From Acidobacteriaceae bacterium (lineage in GTDB: Bacteria > Acidobacteriota > Terriglobia > Terriglobales > Acidobacteriaceae): DNA of 64,000 nt. A model generated the notes under the pieces. It had not been told where the DNA came from. It ran no database searches and was given only the letters and a program-made list of their open reading frames with translations. Shown here piece after piece: positions 25,902-34,747 of the stretch (positions within the stretch are counted from its first letter, which is position 1; each line of letters begins with the position of its first letter). The stretch covers positions 2,418,001-2,482,000 of the forward strand of contig JAPWKE010000003.1 of NCBI GenBank assembly GCA_028283655.1, read 5' to 3'. The translations under genes and the position numbers were made by a program.

Positions 25902-27161
25902 TCATGGTCTCACGCGGGCCAGTTCGCGGTACACCGCATTGATGCGATCACCGTTTGCGGACCACAAAAACTTCCGCGCCTGCGCCGTTGTTTCGCGGCT
26001 CAGCGCGAGCAGACGCTCGCCTTCCTGCGCCAGCGAGTCAATCGTCTGCGCCCACTGCTGGATAGAACGCGTAGGCGTAGTCACAGCGATCTTCACACCA
26101 CAAGCGTTGCTCACCATATCTCCCGCGCCTTGATGGTCGAAACACACAACAGGTACACCTGCGGCCAGAGCCTCAAGCACCACGTTGCCGCTGGTGTCAC
26201 GCAGGCTGGTGAAACAGAAGAGCTCAGCCTTTTGCATTGCAGCGACCGCTTCAGGAAACGGGAGGCGCCCGCAAAACGTTACTCGGTCCGCCAGACCGAG
26301 CGTTGCCGCTTCACTCTCCCACAGCGGACGCATGGGCCCGTCACCGAGCACGGTGAGCTGAAACGGTTGCTTCACACAGACCAACGCACGCAGAAGCACG
26401 GGCAAAGCCTTGCGCGTTTGCAGTTCACCGCTCCAGAGAATCTTCAACGGTCCGGAAGCACCGGCAGCCCGCTGCTCGAAGCGCGTACGGTCCGGCTCGT
26501 TCACTTCCGCCAAACCTGTTTCGAGCAGGCACTCGATCTCCCGCCCCCAGGCCTTGCGATAATCCTGCGCGTTGGTCGAGTTCGAGGCAAAGACGATGCT
26601 CGCCTTGTGCGCCGCAGCCCGCACACGAGGCTTCAGCCGCAGCGAAAGATGGTTCACCCCGGCCCGCACAAGCTCCTTCGCCGCTTCCTTCGCAGGAAGC
26701 ATCGGCAGAAACGCCAGGGGGAAGTTCTGCGACCCGCCAACCGGCCCCCAGACAAACGGTGCCTCGAGCTGCCACGCATAGCTCGGTTCGCGGAAGGTAT
26801 TCACCGTGACCTGATGCACAACATCGAAGCCGTGCTCGCGGTGCAGGCTCTCAGCAAGGGGAAATGCAAGCTGCTGCCAATGCTGGTAAGCACCATAGTG
26901 ATACGCGAACATTCCGGCGTGCGGGTCACGAGCGCGCAGCTTCGCATCCGGCTCCGGTGTGTAGAAGTGGACGTTCTCCGGCAGCAAACCTTCGCCGCGA
27001 GCACGTTCCAGAGCGTGAAAATTTTCTTCGCCGGTGATGACGTGCGTCTCCGCAACGCGGGCAGCCTGCAGCAGACGTCCCCAGCCCACAGCCCACTCCG
27101 AGCCTCGGTACGGGCTGCATTCATACGCCATTAGCAGCACTTTCAACGTGCTCACACTCAC
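25902..27161 (-). CDS. Family 4 glycosyltransferase (GT-B fold)
   Basis: A 419-aa GT-B glycosyltransferase. The N-terminal domain begins KVLLMAYECSPYRGSEWAVGW, with the acceptor loop GSEW; the C-terminal donor domain has ILWSGELQTRKALPVLLRAL, LTVLGDGPMRP, VTFCGRLPFPEAVAAM and the E-x7-E-like motif FTSLRDTSGNVVLEALAAG. It probably transfers a sugar to the lipid-linked intermediate. The frame opens with GTG 27161; GTG 27155 is better spaced from AGGAG. The gene is separated by only 4 bp from the flippase and is in the same operon. Confidence 0.87.
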   Translation of the reverse strand: MSVSTLKVLLMAYECSPYRGSEWAVGWGRLLQAARVAETHVITGEENFHALERARGEGLLPENVHFYTPEPDAKLRARDPHAGMFAYHYGAYQHWQQLAFPLAESLHREHGFDVVHQVTVNTFREPSYAWQLEAPFVWGPVGGSQNFPLAFLPMLPAKEAAKELVRAGVNHLSLRLKPRVRAAAHKASIVFASNSTNAQDYRKAWGREIECLLETGLAEVNEPDRTRFEQRAAGASGPLKILWSGELQTRKALPVLLRALVCVKQPFQLTVLGDGPMRPLWESEAATLGLADRVTFCGRLPFPEAVAAMQKAELFCFTSLRDTSGNVVLEALAAGVPVVCFDHQGAGDMVSNACGVKIAVTTPTRSIQQWAQTIDSLAQEGERLLALSRETTAQARKFLWSANGDRINAVYRELARVRP

Positions 27162-27196
27162 TCCTGCTCAGCTTGTTTGAATGGGTAGGGCTGTCG

Positions 27197-27931
27197 CTAA
27201 AAGACTGCGACGTTGTTCAACGGCTGCAGATACACACCAAGATTGATCGTCTTGATGACACGCCCCAGCCCTTCGAGATGATCGTGCGTCACAAGGATCG
27301 CATCGTCCGGCTGCAGCACCATATCGTTCTTTGCGCGCGTCACCGGGTCATACTTGCTCAGCTTCAGGATGTGGACTTCGCTGGTCTCCGCATTGATGCG
27401 TCGGAAGAGCACCACGCGGCCCATCGCCGCAATCTCCTTCGGTCCGCCCGCAGCCATAATCGCCTGCAGTACGGTCGTCGGCTTGCGAAGGTCCTGACGG
27501 CCAGGAGTGTTGACCTCGCCCGCAACAGTGACGTGCGGCCGATCGAAGTCCTTGAGCGAAATCGTCACCTCGGGGCTCACAAGCTTCGCGGACGAATCGA
27601 GCGTTACCTTGCGCTCCAGCTCCGGCAGCGTTAACCCTGCAACAGCGATGTCGCCGGTGCTCTTCAGAGAAACATGCCCATCGGGACCAACGACAACCTC
27701 ATCGTTGAACTCCGGCGTGAAGCGGAAGAGCACGTCGATCGTGTCGCCCTCGTGAACGGTGTAGGCCTTCATCGCGCTCGTTGCGGTAATGCTGGCATCC
27801 TTCATCGCTGGCTGCGGTGCATTGTGCGGCCCCGTCAGCGAGCTGCCCGCGCCGTGGATCTGGGCCAGCAGCGGCAGGCTCAAAAAGCCAAAGCTGCCAA
27901 CTATCGCGCGGAGGAGGAGAACACGTTTCAC
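27197..27931 (-). CDS. Polysaccharide export protein (Wza-like, SLBB domain)
   Basis: A 244-aa exported protein with a signal peptide (VLLLRAIVGSFGFLSLPLLAQ). A Poly_export domain is visible from YTVHEGDTIDVLFRFTPEFN to LTLPELERKVTLDSSAKLVS, followed by an SLBB domain with VTVAGEVNTPGRQDL and VLQAIMAAGGP. Wza-like proteins form the outer-membrane channel for polysaccharide secretion. No lipobox Cys is evident, unlike Wza of E. coli. It lies between the Wzz-like gene and a GT4 gene in the same orientation. The start is GTG 27931, directly after a GAGGG box. Confidence 0.85.
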   Translation of the reverse strand: MKRVLLLRAIVGSFGFLSLPLLAQIHGAGSSLTGPHNAPQPAMKDASITATSAMKAYTVHEGDTIDVLFRFTPEFNDEVVVGPDGHVSLKSTGDIAVAGLTLPELERKVTLDSSAKLVSPEVTISLKDFDRPHVTVAGEVNTPGRQDLRKPTTVLQAIMAAGGPKEIAAMGRVVLFRRINAETSEVHILKLSKYDPVTRAKNDMVLQPDDAILVTHDHLEGLGRVIKTINLGVYLQPLNNVAVF

Positions 27932-28016
27932 CCCTCAAGCATCGCTCACAGAACGAAACGCGGGAAGAACCTAGCTCGGCACATCTGTCATGAAAGTTGC
28001 ATGGCGCAGCAACGGG

Positions 28017-30113
28017 CTACCAGAGCAGGCGATGCATCCAGCGCGGTACCGGATAGGTACGACGCGTCAACACCCAGCCCAGCAGCGGTGCGCCGGCATC
28101 GGTCAGCGCCGCGCTCAGGGCCTCGATGTTCTGCTTACGGGCGTGCCCTGCGGCCACTACGGCAACGTAGCCGTCCACACCACGCGCCAGCTCCGACGCC
28201 AGCGTAGAGGCCTGCTGGCTCGGGCAGTCGAGAAAGACAAAGTCGAAGTTCTTGCGGGCCTCGACCAGCAGCGGCCGCAGACGTGTGGAGAAGAGCCCAT
28301 GCACGTTGCTGGAGCGCAATGGAACGACCGCTTCCTGCCTGGCTTCCGCGTCCTCGCCCAGGTCCAGCACCCAGTGCATCCGCTCCGCGTCATACTTCAT
28401 CGCGAAGCCGACATCTTCCTTCGCTTCAAACTTGCGCAGAAGCGGCTCCACGTCCAGCACAGCTACGCGAACCGAGGCCTGCCGCGCCGCCTCGTGCGCC
28501 AGATGGCCCACCAGATAACTGACGCCTTCCCCACGCAGCGGAGCCACAAATGCAACGCAGTACCCAGCGGCCCCGATAGCCTTCGCAGCTGCCTGATGCC
28601 CGCTACCGGATGCGCCCTCCGAAGCTTCCAGCGCCTGACGAATCGCCAGCAGAATGCGGCGATACTCCAGCCTGTTGCCTTCCCCGTCGCCAAGATCTTC
28701 TGCCAGCGTCGCAATCGTACGCGTGCCGGTGCGAGCATCCAGTTGCGAAGGCGTGTACACCTGCTCGCTGGCCGTATCGAGGTAGAGCGCGAGCAGAATG
28801 CCGAGCATCGCAGCAAAGGCCGTCCCCGCCAGAATGTAGAGCACCGGCTTCGGGCGTACCGGAACGTTCGAAGCCATGGGAAGCTCAGCCAGCGAGACGT
28901 TGAACATCTTCGCCCGGTCCAGCGCCTCGGAGATTCTGGCTTCGTCCCGACGCTGCGCATAGAGCGCGTAATCGTTCTGCGCCTGTGCCAGTTGGCGCTT
29001 CAACTCGTTGTACTCGGCGGTAGACTGCTCAAGCTCCGACAAGCGAACCTTCGCGTCCTTTAGCTGCACGGTCAGCTCAGCCACCTGCGCCGACTGTGCG
29101 CTGGACTCACCCACCGAAGTCGCAACCGCCTCGCTCAACTGCTGATAGACCGGGTTCACGTCGGTCGCGGTCTCCCCTGCGGGGTTGGATCCGGCAGTGG
29201 TGATCGCCTTCTGCGTCGTCGCAATCTTCTCGTTGATCTCTACGACCTGGCGGTCGGTCGGCGGATAACGCTTCGTCAACTCCGTGCGACGGTTTTCAAG
29301 GTCGACCAGCGAAGTATTTAGCCGCTCCTGCGAGTACTGGTTCGTGATCGTGCGCTCGATCGTCCGGGAACGCGCCGGGGTCAGGCTCAACTCGCGTTTG
29401 TTCGCCGCCGCCTTGCTGCGCAAACCGGCCCACTGGGCCTGCGCGCCGAGCAACTGGTTCTGCAACCCGCTGATGCGGTCCACCTGCAGCTTCTTCTGGT
29501 CGTCCAGATCAGCAATGCCATGCGCGACCTCAAACTGTGTCAGCTTGTTTTGATCGTCCGAAAGCTGCTCGTTCTTGGCCTGCACTTGACGCTCGAAGAA
29601 GCCAGCCGCACCGCTGGAGATACCGGTTCCGGCCCGCTGCTCAAAGTAGGCGCTCAGCACGCGCTTCAGCGTCGCCGTGGCCTCCTGCGGAGTCTTGCCG
29701 ACGAACGAAACATTGATCAGGTTGGTCTGGTGAACGGCGTCGACGGTCAGATGATGCGAGAGGGCCTGAGAGGCCTGCTCCTCATCCTTGCTCTGCGGCG
29801 TGACCACGCTCTGGCCCAGCGCCCGACGGGCAACACCCTGACTCTCCAGCAGATCGACCTCGCTGTTGATCTCTTCGGGCGAAACCTGGTTGGCAGCAAC
29901 GAGCCTGTCAGTCGGCGTTGTGGTCAGCGGTCCCATCGCGCGGACAGGCTGCACCATCAGCTTGGCCTCTGACTTATAGCGTTTCGGAATCAGGAAGCTG
30001 GCAACAGCAACGAGAAGCACCACCGTAAAAACGACGCGCCAAAACACCCGCTTCCGACGGAAAACGGCTTCTGTCACGAGTTGTCGCATCTTGGGCGGCG
30101 CGAAACCGTTCAT
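28017..30113 (-). CDS. Wzz-type chain-length protein fused to a degenerate tyrosine-kinase domain
   Basis: A 698-aa inner-membrane protein. One transmembrane segment (FWRVVFTVVLLVAVASFLI) leads into a Wzz domain, a long periplasmic coiled coil (roughly 150-430) and a second membrane segment (VLYILAGTAFAAMLGILLAL). The C-terminal cytoplasmic domain has the fold order of a bacterial tyrosine kinase, but the Walker A reads FVAPLRGEGVSYL (522-534) without the GK[ST] residues, the A' strand is VAVLDVEP, Walker B is FVFLDCPS, and there is no C-terminal tyrosine cluster. It should control chain length; kinase activity is unlikely. The start is placed at MNGFAPP; M at 30089 is an alternative. Confidence 0.82.
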   Translation of the reverse strand: MNGFAPPKMRQLVTEAVFRRKRVFWRVVFTVVLLVAVASFLIPKRYKSEAKLMVQPVRAMGPLTTTPTDRLVAANQVSPEEINSEVDLLESQGVARRALGQSVVTPQSKDEEQASQALSHHLTVDAVHQTNLINVSFVGKTPQEATATLKRVLSAYFEQRAGTGISSGAAGFFERQVQAKNEQLSDDQNKLTQFEVAHGIADLDDQKKLQVDRISGLQNQLLGAQAQWAGLRSKAAANKRELSLTPARSRTIERTITNQYSQERLNTSLVDLENRRTELTKRYPPTDRQVVEINEKIATTQKAITTAGSNPAGETATDVNPVYQQLSEAVATSVGESSAQSAQVAELTVQLKDAKVRLSELEQSTAEYNELKRQLAQAQNDYALYAQRRDEARISEALDRAKMFNVSLAELPMASNVPVRPKPVLYILAGTAFAAMLGILLALYLDTASEQVYTPSQLDARTGTRTIATLAEDLGDGEGNRLEYRRILLAIRQALEASEGASGSGHQAAAKAIGAAGYCVAFVAPLRGEGVSYLVGHLAHEAARQASVRVAVLDVEPLLRKFEAKEDVGFAMKYDAERMHWVLDLGEDAEARQEAVVPLRSSNVHGLFSTRLRPLLVEARKNFDFVFLDCPSQQASTLASELARGVDGYVAVVAAGHARKQNIEALSAALTDAGAPLLGWVLTRRTYPVPRWMHRLLW

Positions 30114-30465
30114 CTCAGGCTGTCCGTCGCTCTCCCACGTAAAGTTTTTTTCGAGGCCGCTTTTACCGCCAAGTGTACCAAGACAGTTATTGGTAGAGAC
30201 TGTTCCAACCCGAAAAACCGAGGAAAACCGGACAAAATCCCGGTGGAACATCGCCTAAACCAGGCCATTTCTTGCTTGAACGAAAGTAACCACCTCCGTA
30301 ACATGGCTTTAGAGACAAAGCCGCAATCTACCACCTTTGCGTGATTACATGACGCGCCTGGTTGATTACCTCGGTGTACATCCTCGTGTTGTCCTTGTAT
30401 CGGCCCCCGATCATCCTTCTGCGGTTTACTCTGCAATTAACGCCGCGGACACTTTGAGGAGTTTC
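30114..30465. promoter_or_regulatory. Divergent regulatory region of the exopolysaccharide locus
   Basis: This 352-bp region separates the minus-strand export/assembly operon from the plus-strand priming transferase. It is A+T-richer than its surroundings. It includes a T7 run at 30146-30152, a small GGCTTT/AAAGCC hairpin at 30305-30322, and a GAGGAG ribosome site at 30456-30461 that fixes the downstream start at 30466. No operator of a known type is recognised. Confidence 0.5.
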
Positions 30466-31992
30466 ATGTTCCTTCAAACGCCCACTTCTGAGCTCGGTGT
30501 TTCTCTTCCTGGACATTCTCCAATGCCCTCAATTCCCGTTAGCCGCAGCAACGCAACGACCGGAGCAACGACCCCTCTGGTACGCAGGATGTGTGCGTCG
30601 CCTGTCCGCATGGCGGATCTGGCGGCCTTGCTGCTTGCGCTGGGCGTCACATTCTTCAGCAGCATTCTTCCCGCCGGGCGAAACTTCTCCGAAGTGCTCG
30701 CTTTGCGCGTCCCGCTGCAGACGCTCCTGCTCTGCGCGGCTCTGCTCGCGACCTGGCGGCTAACGTTCTGGGTCTGTGGCCTGCACCAGCCCCGGCTGAA
30801 TCGCACGCCCGGCAGCTTTCTGTGGCGCGTCCCGGTAACGGTTGCGGTCTGCGCTCTGCCTCTGCTTCCTGTATTGGTGCTCACCCACGGCTCGATCCCC
30901 GAAGTTCTGCGCTCTGCCTTTGTCTTCTGGTTCACCGGCACCACGCTCTTCTTTGCCACTCGCGCGGCGTATTACAGCTACGACGCCTACGTCAGCCCCA
31001 GCTTTCGCCAGCAGCGTAACGTTCTGGTCATCGGCACCGGCCCGCGGGCACGCGCCATGACGCTCGCGCTCTCCAACCACTCGGAGTATCGCTACATGCT
31101 CGCGGGTTTTGTGGACTCTGAACCGCAAAACGACTGCGGCGACCTCGGCCCTGTTCTCGGCACCGTCCAGGAGCTGGAGCAACTGCTCATGCGCCAGCCC
31201 ATCGACGAAGTGCTGATTGCGCTGCCCATGAAGAGCCGCTTCTCTGAAATTCAGGACGTGATGAGCGCCTGCGGCTCCGCCGGCGTGCAGACACAGTACT
31301 CGCTCGACCTCTTCAACACCGCCATCGCCAAGCACCACGGCATCGACGAAAGCACCGGCGCGCGCGTGGTGGAGATGGTGCACAACGACCAACGCCTCTA
31401 CCTGAAGAGCGCTCTCGACCGCATCTTCGCCTTCCTCGGCGTTGTGCTGCTTTCGCCTGTCTTCCTCGCCATCGCCGTCGCCATCAAGCTCGAAAGCAAG
31501 GGCCCGGTCTTCTTCGTGCAGAAGCGCTGGGGACGCAACAAGCGCACCTTTGGCATGTTCAAGTTCCGCTCCATGGTCGTCGATGCGGAAGCCCGCATGG
31601 CCGAACTGGAGAAGCACAACGAGCTCGGCGGCCCGATGTTCAAGATGAAGAACGACCCGCGCGTCACCCGCGTTGGCAACTTCATCCGCAAAACCTCCCT
31701 GGACGAGCTGCCGCAGCTGCTCAACGTGCTGCTGGGCGATATGAGCCTGGTTGGTCCGCGTCCGCTGCCGACGCGCGACGTCGAACGCTTCTCCGACCCC
31801 TGGGCGATGCGCCGCTTCTCCGTGAAACCCGGCATCACCGGCCTCTGGCAGGTCTCGGGTCGCTCCAACACGGACTTTGACCAGACGATTCAGCTCGACC
31901 TGCGCTATATCGACCGCTGGAGCCTCCTGCTGGACGCGAAGATCCTCTTCCGCACCTTCGCCGCCGTCGTCAAACGCAGCGGAGCCTACTAA
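30466..31992 (+). CDS. Polyprenyl-phosphate glycosylphosphotransferase (priming enzyme)
   Basis: A 508-aa enzyme of the WbaP/WcaJ type that starts exopolysaccharide synthesis by moving a sugar-phosphate to undecaprenyl phosphate. Several N-terminal membrane helices are followed by a CoA-binding-like domain (NVLVIGTGPRARAMTLAL, LAGFVDSEPQNDCG). The C-terminal catalytic domain shows KRWGRNKRTFGMFKFRSM, DPRVTRVGNFIRKTSLDELP, MSLVGPRPLPTRDVE and KPGITGLWQVSGRS. A GAGGAG box 6 nt before ATG 30466 decides the start; the frame continues to 30337 upstream. It is divergent from the rest of the locus and has its own terminator. Confidence 0.92.
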   Translation: MFLQTPTSELGVSLPGHSPMPSIPVSRSNATTGATTPLVRRMCASPVRMADLAALLLALGVTFFSSILPAGRNFSEVLALRVPLQTLLLCAALLATWRLTFWVCGLHQPRLNRTPGSFLWRVPVTVAVCALPLLPVLVLTHGSIPEVLRSAFVFWFTGTTLFFATRAAYYSYDAYVSPSFRQQRNVLVIGTGPRARAMTLALSNHSEYRYMLAGFVDSEPQNDCGDLGPVLGTVQELEQLLMRQPIDEVLIALPMKSRFSEIQDVMSACGSAGVQTQYSLDLFNTAIAKHHGIDESTGARVVEMVHNDQRLYLKSALDRIFAFLGVVLLSPVFLAIAVAIKLESKGPVFFVQKRWGRNKRTFGMFKFRSMVVDAEARMAELEKHNELGGPMFKMKNDPRVTRVGNFIRKTSLDELPQLLNVLLGDMSLVGPRPLPTRDVERFSDPWAMRRFSVKPGITGLWQVSGRSNTDFDQTIQLDLRYIDRWSLLLDAKILFRTFAAVVKRSGAY

Positions 31993-32018
31993 GCTCCACT
32001 TCACCTCAGAAACAGCTC

Positions 32019-32045
32019 CGCCCGGCGAATCAGCCGGGCGTTCTT
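32019..32045 (+). terminator. Intrinsic terminator of the priming transferase gene
   Basis: An 8-bp GC-only stem (32019-32026 with 32033-32040), loop GAATCA, followed by TTCTTGC. It lies 27 nt after the stop codon. Confidence 0.75.
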
Positions 32046-32078
32046 GCAAACGCTCGCAACCCGCTACACTAAAGACCC

Positions 32079-33071
32079 ATGGCTTTCTCGTTTTTCAAGC
32101 GCAAAGATGAGCCGGAAGCGCCCTCCGCCGCTCCCGAAGAAACAGCAGCAGAGCAACCTCGCGGTTTATTCGACCGCATGCGCGCCGCGGTTACGCGTAC
32201 ACGCGAATCGCTCTCGTCCAGTGTTGGCGCAGTCGTCGCCCTCACCCGCGAAGTCGATGACATCGCGCTCGACGACCTGGAGTTCGGCCTGCTCGCCTCC
32301 GACATCGGCGCGCCGACAACCAACGAGATCATCGCCAACTTGCGCGACCGCGCCCTGCGTGGCGGCATCGCCTCCGGTTCGGAGCTGAAGCAGCTTCTGA
32401 AGGCAGAAATTCTCCGCATCCTCAGCAACGTCGCCAAGCCGGTCTACGCCCCGTCCAACCCGCCCGAAGTCATCATGATGGTGGGCGTGAACGGCACCGG
32501 CAAAACGACCACCTCCGGCAAGCTGGCCGCACATTACACCCGCGAAGGCCGCTCCGTACTGCTCTGCGCCGCGGACACCTTCCGCGCCGCCGCCATTGAG
32601 CAGCTGGAAGTCTGGGGCCAGCGTTCAGGTGTGGACCTCATCAAGACCAAGCAGGGTGGCGACCCATCAGCCGCACTCTTTGACGCAGCCACCGCCGCCA
32701 AGGCCCGTGGGACCAATGTTCTGCTCGTCGATACGGCAGGCCGCCTGCATACCAAGAGCGACCTGATGAAGGAGCTCGACAAGATGGTTCGCACCGCTGA
32801 CAGAATCATCCCCGGAGCCCCGCACCAGACCCTTCTGGTCATCGACGCCACCACCGGCCAGAACGGCCTGCAGCAGGCGCGCCTTTTCACCGAGGCGGCC
32901 AAGGTCACCGGCATTGTCCTGACGAAGCTCGACGGCACCGCCAAGGGCGGCATCGTCGTGGCCATCGCACATGAGCTTGGGCTCCCCGTACGCTACGTTG
33001 GCACCGGCGAAAAGCTCGACGACCTGTTGGAGTTCGACCCAGTCGCCTTCACCGACTCGCTGCTCGGCTAA
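32079..33071 (+). CDS. ftsY: Signal recognition particle receptor FtsY
   Basis: A 330-aa SRP-family GTPase with a short acidic N-terminal region instead of the long A domain of E. coli FtsY, then the N and G domains. GTPase motifs are GVNGTGKTTTSGKLA (G1), AADTFRAAAIEQLEVW, VDTAGRLHTKSDLM (G3), TKLDGTAKGG (G4) and YVGTGEKLDDL. It docks ribosome-SRP complexes at the membrane so that inner-membrane proteins are inserted co-translationally. It ends at a small hairpin and is followed by the riboflavin genes. Confidence 0.96.
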   Translation: MAFSFFKRKDEPEAPSAAPEETAAEQPRGLFDRMRAAVTRTRESLSSSVGAVVALTREVDDIALDDLEFGLLASDIGAPTTNEIIANLRDRALRGGIASGSELKQLLKAEILRILSNVAKPVYAPSNPPEVIMMVGVNGTGKTTTSGKLAAHYTREGRSVLLCAADTFRAAAIEQLEVWGQRSGVDLIKTKQGGDPSAALFDAATAAKARGTNVLLVDTAGRLHTKSDLMKELDKMVRTADRIIPGAPHQTLLVIDATTGQNGLQQARLFTEAAKVTGIVLTKLDGTAKGGIVVAIAHELGLPVRYVGTGEKLDDLLEFDPVAFTDSLLG

Positions 33072-33091
33072 GCCGCCCTCCCAAGGGCGGC
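33072..33091 (+). terminator. Short hairpin directly after ftsY
   Basis: An 8-bp GC-rich stem (33072-33079 with 33084-33091) with a CCCA loop starts at the base after the ftsY stop codon. No T tract follows. Confidence 0.5.
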
Positions 33092-33336
33092 AACACTCGT
33101 ATTCGGCAAGACTTTGTGCGGGCCTTTGTGCGGGTCAAACTTCGCCGCAATATTGTTATGCTGTCGAATACTTTTCTGCAACCCCAAAAAAAGAATCTTT
33201 CCAAACCTTTGGGGCATCCCCAAAACCGCATGGTTCCATCTATTCTCCTTGTGTGCAGCATTACAGATCACTCGGTGCTCTGAAGTCCTGCATAGCGTTG
33301 CCGATAGAGCTGACAGCCCTATTGCTGGAGTCCACC

Positions 33337-33561
33337 ATGCACTTCCTAACAGCGTTCTTTGCGTTCTTCTTCTCGTTCGGCCATGCCCAGTCGCTGGCTC
33401 GCACGCAGGTTCACGACGCGTTTATCCCGCCCACCGAGTATGCCGCCGGCCTGCAGTATGCCGTTCCTTCGCGACATGATCTGCTCAACGGGACGTATGC
33501 TGGAACAGCATGCCCTGGCTGCCAGATGACGACCGTTTCCTACACCGTGCGCTCGAACTAG
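33337..33561 (+). CDS. Possible small secreted peptide overlapping ribD
   Basis: A 74-aa frame begins with a convincing signal peptide (MHFLTAFFAFFFSFGHAQ) and has GGAG 6 nt before its ATG. The mature part would be about 56 residues with a Cys pair (CPGC). It overlaps the ribD start by 52 bp in another frame. The ribosome site and leader argue for a gene; the overlap and lack of any recognised family argue against. It could also be a regulatory leader peptide for ribD. Confidence 0.35.
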   Translation: MHFLTAFFAFFFSFGHAQSLARTQVHDAFIPPTEYAAGLQYAVPSRHDLLNGTYAGTACPGCQMTTVSYTVRSN

Positions 33562-34703
33562 CACGCGACGCCTCTGCGTTCGCGTCCCCTAACCCCGCCG
33601 TCGGCTGTGTGCTGACTACCGCAACCGGGGACGTTCTGGGCGAAGGTGCTCACCTCTACGATCTCCGCGACCACGCAGAGATCGTCGCGCTGAAAGACGT
33701 CGCGGTTCGAGGCCACTCCCCCTACGGCGCGACCGCCTACGTCACACTGGAACCCTGCTCCATCCACGGCCGCACAGGCCCCTGTGCAGACGCCCTCCTC
33801 GCAGCAGGCATCTCCCGCTGCGTTGTGGCGACAGCCGATCCTAACCCTTCCGTTCATGGCCGTGGCCTGGCAAAGCTCCGCTCTGCTGGCATCGCGGTAG
33901 AAGTCGTTCCTGCGAGCAGCGAAATTGCCCAACAGGCTCGGCGGCTCAATGACGCGTTCGCCTTCTCCATCGTGCAGGGTCGTCCCTTCGTCACCCTCAA
34001 AGCTGCGCTCTCCGTCGATGGCAAGCTCGCACCGCCTCCCTCTCAACGCTCCGCCGAAGCCGCGCCACACTGGCTGACGGGCCCCGCTGCGCGGGCGGAT
34101 GTGCAGCAACTCCGCCACACGCAGGACGCCATCCTGACCGGCATCGGCACCGTGCTGGTAGACGATCCCTCCCTGACCGACCGCACCGGCCAGCCTCGGC
34201 GCCGCCCCTTGCTGCGCGTGGTTCTGGACTCCCATCTCCGTACGCCGCCCACGGCCGCGCTCTTCCGCGAAGCCACGATTCTCCGCAAGCAGAAGCCCGA
34301 GTACGGCGACACACCCAACACCTCTGACCTGCTCCTCTTTGGCACGGCAGGAGCGGACTCGGCGGCGCTCACCGCAACCGGGGCGGACGTCGAGCTTCTG
34401 CCCGAGCTTTCACCACTCGCCGTGCTGAAGGCGCTGCACCGGCGCAACATCCGCTCTGTGCTGCTCGAAGCTGGCAGCAGACTCAACGCTGCGTTCCTCC
34501 GCGCAGGGCTGGTCGATAAACTGGTGCTCTACTTCGCGGAAAGCGAACTCGGGCCAGACGCTCTTCCCTTCGCGGTAGGTGGGCCTTCTCCCTTCGCCAT
34601 CCAGGAACGCCTCTCCAACGCCACCCGCGCGACCTTCCCGCACGGCGACAGCGAAGACATCCGGATCACCGGCTATCTTCATGACCCGTGGGCCGCGGTT
34701 TGA
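33510..34703 (+). CDS. ribD: Bifunctional riboflavin biosynthesis deaminase/reductase RibD
   Basis: A 397-aa enzyme catalysing two successive steps: deamination of diaminohydroxyphosphoribosylaminopyrimidine and reduction of the ribosyl side chain. The deaminase zinc site is readable as HAEIVAL and EPCSIHGRTGPCADAL, preceded by PNPAVGCVL. The reductase domain starts at PFVTLKAALSVDGKLA and continues with TGPAARADVQQLRHTQDAIL, GIGTVLVDDPSLTDR, LLEAGSRLNAAFL. It precedes riboflavin synthase by 44 bp. No FMN riboswitch could be recognised upstream. Confidence 0.94.
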   Translation: MPWLPDDDRFLHRALELARDASAFASPNPAVGCVLTTATGDVLGEGAHLYDLRDHAEIVALKDVAVRGHSPYGATAYVTLEPCSIHGRTGPCADALLAAGISRCVVATADPNPSVHGRGLAKLRSAGIAVEVVPASSEIAQQARRLNDAFAFSIVQGRPFVTLKAALSVDGKLAPPPSQRSAEAAPHWLTGPAARADVQQLRHTQDAILTGIGTVLVDDPSLTDRTGQPRRRPLLRVVLDSHLRTPPTAALFREATILRKQKPEYGDTPNTSDLLLFGTAGADSAALTATGADVELLPELSPLAVLKALHRRNIRSVLLEAGSRLNAAFLRAGLVDKLVLYFAESELGPDALPFAVGGPSPFAIQERLSNATRATFPHGDSEDIRITGYLHDPWAAV

Positions 34704-34747
34704 CCACCCCGCAACCATTGCCGTTCGCGACCATCTAAACTAGTCCT

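Noticed and set aside
33072-33509. FMN riboswitch before ribD
   Set aside because: The conserved RFN sequence blocks could not be found by eye.
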